Positions 28,267 through 35,106 of a stretch of 35,106 nucleotides of DNA are shown one piece after another; the first letter of the stretch is position 1; each line of letters opens with the position of its first letter. A program made the position numbers and the translations under genes. The stretch spans positions 1 to 35,106 of the forward strand of contig SESX01000006.1 of assembly GCA_004367365.1 (NCBI GenBank), written 5' to 3'. Under the pieces are notes generated by a model. It did not search any database and had not been told where the DNA came from. It was given only the letters and a program-made list of their open reading frames with translations. The DNA is from Candidatus Acetocimmeria pyornia. Its GTDB lineage: Bacteria; Bacillota; Sulfobacillia; UBA3575.

Positions 28267-29530
28267 GCCTGCATTCTAAAGCAGGAATATAAGATGGTGT
28301 AAGAGTATAATATTTCTTTCCCAACCTCTCGCCATAGTGAATTAAACCTTCGAGAAAATCACAGTGCTGCTTATAATAGTCTGTGTAAACCCGGTCTCTA
28401 AAAAATGACGGGTGAGTATCAAACACCGATTGCATAAGATCGTCAAATTGGGACGACGAACTATGTTTCCAGAAGTATTTTTCATCAGGCTTTCTTCCAT
28501 CTGCCCCGATAATATAAATCTCTTCGGCCACCGCTGATGCAACCGGAAGCATAAATAATGTTAAAATATTGGCCGAACCTCGAACATAAAATTTTTCACA
28601 ACTGGGGAAATTATAATTCCCTCCGCATACCGGCATACCAATAATTTTATTTTCCAGCTCAGGGTAATGAGCTAGGTATAACGGTACACTGCGTTCCGGT
28701 AACATGATATAGCAATCAAATTCTTTTATCGCCTCTAACATTAGCTTTCTAAATTCCGCAGAATAAAGGCATGGGCTAAAATGAAATACCGGATCAGCAA
28801 AAACCAGTAATTGCGGTTTTATATGCTGTAACAATGCCTTGTTTTTAACTATGCTGTTACAAACTACACAAAAACCGTCACTATAGCTAAATTCCACCGC
28901 CTGGTCAAGTGAAGGGCCGGTTCCGAATATGTAAGCCTTGTCATACCCACTATTCTTATTTATTAAGCTTTGATAATTCACTTTAGACAGTTCAACGATT
29001 AACCTCTTTTCTTCTTGCTCTAATGCGCGATAACATAAACTTCTATATACTTCACTTTCAACAGTAGAATAATATGTTGGATCTACTATTTCTGTTCTGG
29101 CAATGTGCGGCAAAACCTGCATGTCAAAAAGTTTATTTTTATCCCACACTAGAATAATGTCTGCTAGTCTTAAGCTTAAATCCTCTTCGCTTACCAGTTT
29201 GATATTAGTCAACCGTTTAATATACCTCTGCTGCTCGGCAGGAGCTCGCAAAAATGCAACATCTCTTTTTGTTATCCTGACATCCACAGGAATCACAATT
29301 TCAACCTGGGAGAAAGCGAAGTCAGGCAGATACCAGGCAGCCCTATTCACCAAGTCTGCGAGAACTTTTTCATCAGTAACTACAGGATAATAAATAACAC
29401 GCCTAATGACCTTTTCTTCATACTTGGTTACCACTTTAGCTGTTTTTCTAACACTCCGGTAGAAAAAATCTATCCCTTTCCTGACATTAATTTTGAGGTG
29501 TTCCCTGGGGGCAGTGGCTATACTCACCAA
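28229..29530 (-). CDS. DUF115 / MptE-like (6-hydroxymethylpterin pyrophosphokinase MptE-like fold) protein, candidate glycosyltransferase
   Basis: AYIFGTGPSLDQAVEFSYSDGFCVVCNSIVKNKALLQHIKPQLLVFADPVFHFSPC...EEIYIIGADGR: GxGPSL and GxDG motifs of DUF115/Maf-like and CstII-like proteins. Confidence 0.6.
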   Translation of the reverse strand: MVSIATAPREHLKINVRKGIDFFYRSVRKTAKVVTKYEEKVIRRVIYYPVVTDEKVLADLVNRAAWYLPDFAFSQVEIVIPVDVRITKRDVAFLRAPAEQQRYIKRLTNIKLVSEEDLSLRLADIILVWDKNKLFDMQVLPHIARTEIVDPTYYSTVESEVYRSLCYRALEQEEKRLIVELSKVNYQSLINKNSGYDKAYIFGTGPSLDQAVEFSYSDGFCVVCNSIVKNKALLQHIKPQLLVFADPVFHFSPCLYSAEFRKLMLEAIKEFDCYIMLPERSVPLYLAHYPELENKIIGMPVCGGNYNFPSCEKFYVRGSANILTLFMLPVASAVAEEIYIIGADGRKPDEKYFWKHSSSSQFDDLMQSVFDTHPSFFRDRVYTDYYKQHCDFLEGLIHYGERLGKKYYTLTPSYIPALECRLAKGEKNEKLEN

Positions 29531-30240
29531 TTATCGCCTACTCCCGCATCATTTTTTCTTCGGTATACCCGGTACAGCATTTCGGCCAAAATGAAATCAT
29601 GTTCTTCGTCTATATCTACCGCTTCCAATTTATCCATTTCAAACATTACCGGTCTCAAGCCAATGCGTCTGTTTCCACTCCGGCAAAAAGATGTCCTGGA
29701 AAAAATATATATATTAGAGTTTTCTTCATAAACGGGTTCCAGATCCTGTGTTCTGAGTAATTCTTGCGGGTTATGGTTAATAGGAGTACCATTTTTCCAA
29801 TAAAGCCGGGTTTGATAGCGAGTAACAGAAAATAGAGAGTCATGACTTCCTAGATTGGCAAAATAACATTCTATTGCTTTATTTATTGTTGTTGTCGTAA
29901 GTAGCGGGTTTGTGCTGTGGGTTTGCAAAAAATGCTCTTCTTCGCATTGTGAAATATCATAGGCAATGATATCATTCATCGGTACCATATCGCCTCTGAT
30001 AAATTCTGGCCTGTTTACTATCTTCACTCTATCGAAATTATTTAACGCATCTTCCGCAATACGCTCGCTATCCGTGTTAATAAGCACCTCTGAAACAAAC
30101 CTGGATGCAAGCAAACTCTCCATAACCCAATGATAAAGGGGTCTTCCACAAAAATCTCGTATGTTCTTGTTTGGAACACGTTCCGAGTGTTCTTTCATAG
30201 GAAGTAACGCGATAATTTTTGGTCTTTCTTCTTCTGCCAT
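29524..30240 (-). CDS. Acylneuraminate/CMP-sugar cytidylyltransferase family protein
   Basis: IIALLPMKEHSERVPNKNIRDFCGRPLYHWVMESLLASRFVSEVLINTDSERIAEDAL...CEEEHFLQTHSTNPLLTTTTINKAIECYF: NeuA/KdsB-like nucleotidyltransferase signature. Confidence 0.9.
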   Translation of the reverse strand: MAEEERPKIIALLPMKEHSERVPNKNIRDFCGRPLYHWVMESLLASRFVSEVLINTDSERIAEDALNNFDRVKIVNRPEFIRGDMVPMNDIIAYDISQCEEEHFLQTHSTNPLLTTTTINKAIECYFANLGSHDSLFSVTRYQTRLYWKNGTPINHNPQELLRTQDLEPVYEENSNIYIFSRTSFCRSGNRRIGLRPVMFEMDKLEAVDIDEEHDFILAEMLYRVYRRKNDAGVGDNW

Positions 30241-30389
30241 TATACTTCATACTTCCTCCTTTGTGTAAACACTACAACGAGCGCGCCCGCGCCGAGTCAA
30301 ATATTGCATCCCGTGTTACCAGAAAGTTCCGGCGTTCACCAGCTTGTATATGCCGTTTTAGACCATGTCCTTTATTTGCCAAATTAGGT

Positions 30390-30745
30390 GCCGAGCAGGT
30401 GTTGTCCCGGCCGGGGTCGCAGCAGCAGTCCCGGCCCCAATCCCGGAAGGAGGTTACCAGTTGCTTGAGCTGGGGGTCGTTGGTGATCACCGCGCCGCCT
30501 TCGCCCATGGTGATGTGGTGCGCCGGGTAGAAGCTCTAGGTGCCGAGATGGCCGAAGGTACCGGTGTACTGCCCGTCTCACTTCGCGCCCAGGGCGTCGC
30601 AGTTATCCTCGATGAGCCACAGGTTGTGCCGGCGGGCAAGCGCCGCCACCTGCTCCAGATCAAAGGGAACGCCCAAGGTGTGGGCGAGGAAAATGGCCCT
30701 TGTCTTCTCCGAAATCGCCGCCTCCAGTTGAGATAGTCATCCAAA
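30390..30745 (-). pseudogene. RfbH-like (CDP-4-keto-6-deoxyglucose 3-dehydrase; DegT/DnrJ family) internal fragment with two nonsense codons
   Basis: [112 protein letters not shown] at 30578-30580, TAG at 30536-30538, both in the same frame. Confidence 0.88.
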
Positions 30746-30830
30746 TAGTCGCCCAACAACCACCCCTGGCCTCAATTTCCACCCAAACCGATCTGTAAAT
30801 TCGGCTTTTACAATCACCAAATCGCCAATA

Positions 30831-31103
30831 TTACACGTCAAAGACGTCCTCCGCCGCGGTATCATCGTCCTTAAAAGCGCCCCTCTTGCTCAATCGGTTG
30901 AAATCCTCATCTGTCCAGTCTGCCACCCGGTACTCTGTCCCATTTTCGGCAATACATTCAACATACTGTATGGCCTCGCTCTCTACTTGATCAGGAGCAG
31001 CAGGGAAAACCAAGATCTCAACCCTTTCCCCCAATTCTTTAGGGATATGAATCGTCACCACACCATCCTTATTAACGCTTTTTATCATGCGTAGTGCCTG
31101 CAT
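30831..31103 (-). CDS. Small acidic protein, antitoxin-like (possible partner of a PIN toxin)
   Basis: 90 aa: MIKSVNKDGVVTIHIPKELGERVEILVFPAAPDQVESEAIQYVECIAENGTEYRVADWTDEDFNRLSKRGAFKDDDTAAEDVFDV. Short beta-rich N-terminus and acidic tail resemble VapB-type antitoxins; weak evidence. Confidence 0.45.
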   Translation of the reverse strand: MQALRMIKSVNKDGVVTIHIPKELGERVEILVFPAAPDQVESEAIQYVECIAENGTEYRVADWTDEDFNRLSKRGAFKDDDTAAEDVFDV

Positions 31104-31121
31104 TTCACACTTCAGTAATTC

Positions 31122-31241
31122 TTACAATAGCATGTGCCAGAGGATCGGCTTGCCGCCGATCTCGACCAGCGGTTTGGGCCGGATTGTGGTCTCTTCGGCC
31201 AGCCGGGTACCCAAGCCGCCGGCCAGGATGACGGTTTTCAT
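31122..31241 (-). pseudogene. Glucose-1-phosphate cytidylyltransferase (RfbF) N-terminal fragment
   Basis: [39 protein letters not shown]: near-diagnostic RfbF N-terminus, truncated after 39 codons. Confidence 0.88.
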
Positions 31242-31429
31242 CAATAATAGCCCCCTTGATTCAAGACACACAGCTCCGCCGGGGAAGAGCGTTTTTCCCT
31301 TACCGTGCGCTCCCCCTGGAAGGCGCTATTCCTTTGTAGTCGCCGTCTTAACATCACTCAGCAGCCTGGGGCGCGCCGCGGTTACGCCCCCGGCACACGC
31401 CGCAAGTGGCTTGGTTCCTTCATAATTTA

Positions 31430-31981
31430 TTACAGTGCTTCCAGGATGTTCACCCGGGGGATTCCGACCGGAACCGCTCCGGCATCCGCACTGTCCCAGG
31501 TGACCACCAAACAGTCGCCGGCAAACTGGCGGTCGCCGGCGGTAAATGGCGCTGGTTCACCCGGGGAGACGACCGTGTACGGCAAGTTCAGACTGGCGGC
31601 GGCGAGCTTCAGCATCTCCAGAACCTCGTCCGGCGGGCCGCAGAAGACCAGGCGCGGGGGCGCGCCGGTCAGGAGTGTGTGCCGGGACACCACCCGTTCC
31701 AAGGCCTGGTTGACCCGGATGATCCGCTGGTAGGAGGCCTTCAGGTACTGGTAGGCCAGCCTGGTCTTTTCGGCCATGCCCTGGGGCGTGAGCACGTACC
31801 GCAGGGTGCGGCCGTTCACCCGCTCGAGTTTCACCAGGCCCTTGCGGACCATTTTTTTGAGCAGGAGGTTGACGGTGCCCACGGAGAGACCGGTGCCCCT
31901 GGCGATCTGGCGCTGGGAGGTCCGGTCGGTGCGGGCGAGATGTGCCAAAATTTGGTACTCGCTTTGCACGCTCGCTACCAC
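31430..31981 (-). CDS. MarR/winged-helix transcriptional regulator (EPS-associated type), GTG start
   Basis: VQSEYQILAHLARTDRTSQRQIARGTGLSVGTVNLLLKKMVRKGLVKLERVNGRTLRYVLTPQGMAEKTRLAYQYLKASY: wHTH; unassigned C-terminal domain of about 80 aa. Confidence 0.82.
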   Translation of the reverse strand: MVASVQSEYQILAHLARTDRTSQRQIARGTGLSVGTVNLLLKKMVRKGLVKLERVNGRTLRYVLTPQGMAEKTRLAYQYLKASYQRIIRVNQALERVVSRHTLLTGAPPRLVFCGPPDEVLEMLKLAAASLNLPYTVVSPGEPAPFTAGDRQFAGDCLVVTWDSADAGAVPVGIPRVNILEAL

Positions 31982-31986
31982 CGTTC

Positions 31987-32008
31987 ACCAATTAAACGTT
32001 CAATTGGT
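31987..32008. promoter_or_regulatory. 22-bp palindrome, candidate regulator operator
   Basis: ACCAATTaAACGTTcAATTGGT: symmetrical at 20 of 22 positions. It lies between the -10 box and the GTG start of the wHTH gene. Confidence 0.65.
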
Positions 32009-32012
32009 AATT

Positions 32013-32041
32013 ACTATAGGGGGAAATGGAAAGGTTGTCAA
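32013..32041 (-). promoter_or_regulatory. Sigma-70/SigA-type promoter for the wHTH regulator
   Basis: Reverse strand TTGACA (32041-32036), 17-nt spacer, TATAGT (32018-32013). Confidence 0.75.
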
Positions 32042-32076
32042 CAGTAACCGGACCCGTCTGGATAATGATGACAGGA

Positions 32077-32098
32077 ATTTGCCACCGCGGTGGCAAAT
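32077..32098. promoter_or_regulatory. Perfect 22-bp palindrome upstream of the YdcF-family gene
   Basis: ATTTGCCACCGCGGTGGCAAAT, perfect dyad; ends 11 nt before the ATG at 32110. Confidence 0.6.
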
Positions 32099-32109
32099 AT
32101 CATTATTTT

Positions 32110-32715
32110 ATGAACACGAACACCCGGCGCAATCGAATCCTAATCCTTATCGCCGCGGTCCTCGGGTTGCTCCTACCGGCGGTCACCCTCGCGGCGGGAC
32201 ATCTCTTGGTCTACGACGAGGAGCCCCAGCCTGCCGATGTTATCGTCATCCTCGCCGGTGACCGTGGTACCCGAACCGAACGCGGCGCCGAACTTTTCCA
32301 CGCCGGTTACGCCCCGCGCATCATCGTCTCCGGCGGCCAGATCTACCACACCACCACCCAGGCCGGGCTCATGTGCGCCCACGCCGTCGAACTGGGCGTG
32401 CCGGCCGAAGCCATAATCAAAGAAGAGCGGGCCGACAGCACCGGGGAGAACGCGGTCTTCGTCCGGGAATTGATGGAGAGACACGGTTTCGATTCGGCCC
32501 TGGTGGTCTCTTCCAACTATCATATGCGCCGCGTCAAATTCATCTTTGACCGCGAGTTTCGGGACAGCGGCATCACCCTCACTTACTGCGCCGCCGCGGA
32601 CCCGCACTTCGACCCGGCCCGCTGGTGGGCAAACAACAAAAGCATTATGTACACCTTCACCGAGTACGTGAAGCTCATCGGTTATGCCCTGGGGCTGGAC
32701 AAGCGCTCTTCGTGA
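32110..32715 (+). CDS. YdcF/ElyC family protein (DUF218)
   Basis: PADVIVILAGDRGTRTERGAELFHAGYAPRIIVSGGQIYHTTTQAGLMCAHAVELGVPAEAIIKEERADSTGENAVFVRELMERHGFDSALVVSSNYHMRRV is the DUF218 signature; N-terminal TM segment. Confidence 0.92.
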   Translation: MNTNTRRNRILILIAAVLGLLLPAVTLAAGHLLVYDEEPQPADVIVILAGDRGTRTERGAELFHAGYAPRIIVSGGQIYHTTTQAGLMCAHAVELGVPAEAIIKEERADSTGENAVFVRELMERHGFDSALVVSSNYHMRRVKFIFDREFRDSGITLTYCAAADPHFDPARWWANNKSIMYTFTEYVKLIGYALGLDKRSS

Positions 32716-33227
32716 TGAATGTTGTATTTGGCGGCCAATCCGAGAGCCCGAGCCGTCAGATGGGGCGAACTGGGAACATCTTCCGCCGCGCAGTCCAAGA
32801 CTTCCTGCATAAACTCGACTTCTTCCAGTCGATTAAGGAATATCGGCTTGGGTAACACCTCCAGCCGGAGATAATCGCTAACGACCAACTCTCGCTCCGG
32901 ATCATCCAGTATTTCCATTGCCCGGCGTGAGGTAAGTTCATCACCCTGAAACGCCGCAATCAAAACACTGGCGTCAATATACGTGCGGACAGGCACCTGG
33001 CCAGCTTCCCGCGCCCAGCGCCAGAGGGTCTGCCAGTTTACCTCCCACGCGGCGGCTGTGGGTCGGTAACCCTTGTCCCCTTCAGCATAAGCAAAAAGCG
33101 CCTCCTGGCGCAAGATCCAGGGGTAGGGCGAATGGCGAGGCATGAAGTGCGGGACGAGGGCCTCGGTGCGCTTGCAACGGGGGCACTTGAGCGTAGGATG
33201 AAGAGCAGTTCTTGTCGTAGCCACCAT
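32682..33227 (-). pseudogene. Chimeric ORF: DUF6431-like N-terminal segment joined in frame to a PIN (VapC-like) domain lacking its C-terminus
   Basis: LKCPRCKRTEALVPHFMPRHSPYPWILRQEALFAYAEGDKGYRPTAAAWEVNWQTLWRWAREAGQ joined to RTYIDASVLIAAFQGDELTSRRAMEILDDPERELVVSDYLRLEVLPKPIFLNRLEEVEFM...LTARALGLAAKYN. The C-terminal PIN acidic motif is missing. Confidence 0.6.
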
Positions 33228-33387
33228 GGCGGTGGCGTAAGGAGTGCCCGCAAGAAAAAGGGCGCACGGTTAGGGGCAACTCATTCACAAACGCCCTGTA
33301 CAAGTCAATCAGGATTTTGACGGCGGCCCGGACCTGGAGTATCCTCATCTTGACGTCCGAGACGGCTCAGAGCCGTTCTGGCGGGGT

Positions 33388-33427
33388 GAGTTCCCAGGAG
33401 GGTCCCGAAACCGTAACCTGGGAACTC
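33388..33427. repeat. Stem-loop, 11-bp perfect arms, 18-nt loop
   Basis: GAGTTCCCAGG (33388-33398) ... CCTGGGAACTC (33417-33427), followed by TTTAATTTT. Confidence 0.6.
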
Positions 33428-33541
33428 TTTAATTTTGCCTGCAAAAAAGCCGCCCATGCTTACTTTCGGGACGGCTGACCGTAGTCCTTCCGAATAATCG
33501 GCCAGAGAAAGCGAGTAAGGCCACAGAATGTGAACAGAACG

Positions 33542-33630
33542 TTGGCCATACCATTCGAGAAAAACACGAGAAATTCGCGCAGGAAAACAAGGATGCGCAG
33601 GGAACAATTGGCCATACCATTCGAAAAAAA
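33542..33630. repeat. Two direct repeats TTGGCCATACCATTCGA(G/A)AAAAA(C), 66 bp apart
   Basis: Copies begin at 33542 and 33608; 17 nt identical then near-identical A-rich extension. Confidence 0.75.
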
Positions 33631-33748
33631 CCCTATCGTTTGCGGTCAACGAAAGTGAGACCTAACATCATTGACCACCAAACAAGAATTATTGTGAAGC
33701 TGGCATGGGTTCTATGCCCAGTATAGATAATCGACTGAATTTTAAAGC

Positions 33749-33786
33749 AAAAAGGGGCCCGCGTTCAGGCAGGCCCCCCTTTTTTT
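33749..33786 (-). terminator. Rho-independent terminator (possibly bidirectional) for the SLH gene
   Basis: Reverse strand AAAAAAAGGGGGGCCTGCCTGAACGCGGGCCCCTTTTTTGC: GC-rich stem with a T-run, 3' of the stop codon at 33798. Confidence 0.8.
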
Positions 33787-33797
33787 GAACCTTAAAA

Positions 33798-35106
33798 TTA
33801 AACCGGTTTGACGGAAAGCACCCGTATGAGCGGACCGCGCATGTAGATGTTCGGACCAGTCTCGAGGTAGCCGGTCACGGTAACCGTACGGCCTGCATAG
33901 CGTTTGAGTAAGAGCGGCGTAGCCTTGTCCCGGGGATACACTAACAACACATAGTTTTTCTCCCCGGTCGCGAGTTCCCAGTGCGGCTTCTCCACGGTGC
34001 TCCATACCGGCGTGCCGGTAACCGTCACGATAACCTCGAAGAGGCCCATCCTTTCCGCCAGCCTGGCTATGACCGCCGCCGCCTGGGCGCGCGTCACCGG
34101 CATCTGCGGCGCGAACAGGCTCTCAGAAACGCCGCACACCAGCCCCGAGGCGTACGCGGACACTACTGCTCCTTCCGCCCAAGGCGAGACCTCGTGGAGG
34201 TCGGTGAAAGGCAACGCGACCGTGACCGTTGTCTCACCCGTTAAGCGTACCGCTAAAGCAGCAAGCTGCTCGCGGGTAAGCGGGTCGTTAGGCCGAAAGG
34301 CGCCGTCGCCGTATCCTTTGAGCAGTCCGGCCTTGGACGCCCCCTCCACCGCGCCGTAATACCAGGCGCCGGGAGCTACGTCGGTAAAGGTCGGCATCGC
34401 CGGGCTGAGCTCCGTGTTGCCGGTGAGGCGCAGGAGGAGCGCGGCCATCTCTGCGCGCGTTACTGCTCGTTCCGGTGCGAACCGCCCGGCAGCATCGCCT
34501 TTGATGAAACCTCGGGCTGCCAAGAGTTCAACCGGGTCTTTAGCCCAGTGGCCGGTGATGTCCGCGAAGCTCTTCGGCGTGGCAAAGAGGGTGTAGTTGG
34601 AGAAGCCGGTAAGCTCTGTCACGACAGCCTGTGCGGCGCGGTCAAGCCTCCCGCCTATCCTTTGCCAGGTGCCGTCCGGGTTCTCCCGAAACACCATCAG
34701 CAGCCGCGGGTCAAGTCCTGCTATTTTTTCCGGGTCGTAGCGGAGGGAGACTGTTACCGGTTTATCGAGCGGTTCACTACTCGCGAAACGGAAGACCGCG
34801 CTTGCTCCTTTTGCTCCAGGCGGGACCTTCTCCGGCGCTTCTGCCGCAAGCTCTACCGTAATGACCGCGTCCTGCGGCAAGGCACCCGCCGGAATAGCGA
34901 GCGTCACCTGCCCGTCAAAGAAGGTCGCCTGCTGCTCTTTGCCGGTAGCCTTAACCTTAGCAGCACCAGGCTCAGGCTCTTCCTCCTCAGATGGCGGAGG
35001 GGCACCACCGCCGCCGGCACTAACCGACCCGGCCGCTGGTGCTGGCGTTTCACCCACCTGAAACACCAGGGGAGTGACCGGAACATCCGTCAAGTCGATG
35101 AGAGCA
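33798..35106 (-). CDS. S-layer homology (SLH) domain protein, 5' end outside the window
   Basis: Three SLH repeats (FADITGHWAKDPVELLAARGFIKGDAAGRFAPERAVTRAEMAALLLRL; FTDVAPGAWYYGAVEGASKAGLLKGYGDGAFRPNDPLTREQLAALAVRL; FTDLHEVSPWAEGAVVSAYASGLVCGVSESLFAPQMPVTRAQAAAVIARL). Frame stays open to the edge (ALIDLTDVPVTP). Confidence 0.93.
   Translation of the reverse strand, partial: ALIDLTDVPVTPLVFQVGETPAPAAGSVSAGGGGAPPPSEEEEPEPGAAKVKATGKEQQATFFDGQVTLAIPAGALPQDAVITVELAAEAPEKVPPGAKGASAVFRFASSEPLDKPVTVSLRYDPEKIAGLDPRLLMVFRENPDGTWQRIGGRLDRAAQAVVTELTGFSNYTLFATPKSFADITGHWAKDPVELLAARGFIKGDAAGRFAPERAVTRAEMAALLLRLTGNTELSPAMPTFTDVAPGAWYYGAVEGASKAGLLKGYGDGAFRPNDPLTREQLAALAVRLTGETTVTVALPFTDLHEVSPWAEGAVVSAYASGLVCGVSESLFAPQMPVTRAQAAAVIARLAERMGLFEVIVTVTGTPVWSTVEKPHWELATGEKNYVLLVYPRDKATPLLLKRYAGRTVTVTGYLETGPNIYMRGPLIRVLSVKPV

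Noticed and set aside
32035-32066. Possible + strand promoter TTGTCA...GATAAT before the YdcF-family gene
   Set aside because: Spacer is 20 nt, too long for a confident sigma-70 promoter; noted only as a weak possibility.
32026-32109. N-terminal 28-aa extension of the YdcF-family ORF (MERLSTVTGPVW...)
   Set aside because: The extension spans the perfect palindrome and lacks signal or TM features; MNTNTRRNRILILIAAVLG at 32110 looks like the genuine start.
1-35106. CRISPR arrays, tRNA, rRNA
   Set aside because: No regularly spaced repeat series and no recognisable tRNA or rRNA sequence seen by eye; not excluded by computation.

Overview
This 35.1-kb bacterial window looks like a Firmicutes-type (Peptococcaceae-like) accessory region; the taxon is inferred from style only. 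It is dominated by a surface-polysaccharide locus on the - strand (about 10.3-30.2 kb). That locus contains GT4 and GT2 glycosyltransferases, UDP-glucose dehydrogenase, GDP-fucose enzymes (Gmd/Fcl), an O-antigen ligase/polymerase-like protein and a Wzx-like flippase. It also carries an unusual overlapping cassette (22.1-30.2 kb): HAD, cyclase, epimerase, 2-hydroxyacid dehydrogenase, methyltransferase, HpcH/HpaI aldolase, DUF115/MptE-like protein and cytidylyltransferase. It could build and transfer a non-standard CMP-activated acid. The most notable non-glycan structure is a translationally coupled operon (2.6-7.7 kb, - strand) encoding a divergent DUF4338 (DruA-like) protein, a NurA nuclease, a HerA ATPase and a DUF1848 radical-SAM-like protein. 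I regard this as a candidate undescribed DNA-processing or defence module. It sits intact among wreckage: fragments of a transposase, UDP-glucuronate epimerase, glycosyltransferases, UDP-GlcNAc dehydrogenase, phosphomannomutase, an HD hydrolase, RfbH and RfbF. At the right end are a MarR-like EPS-type regulator with a textbook promoter and overlapping palindrome, a YdcF-family protein, a chimeric DUF6431/PIN ORF and an SLH-domain protein that runs off the window. All family calls come from reading motifs by eye; no database search was run.
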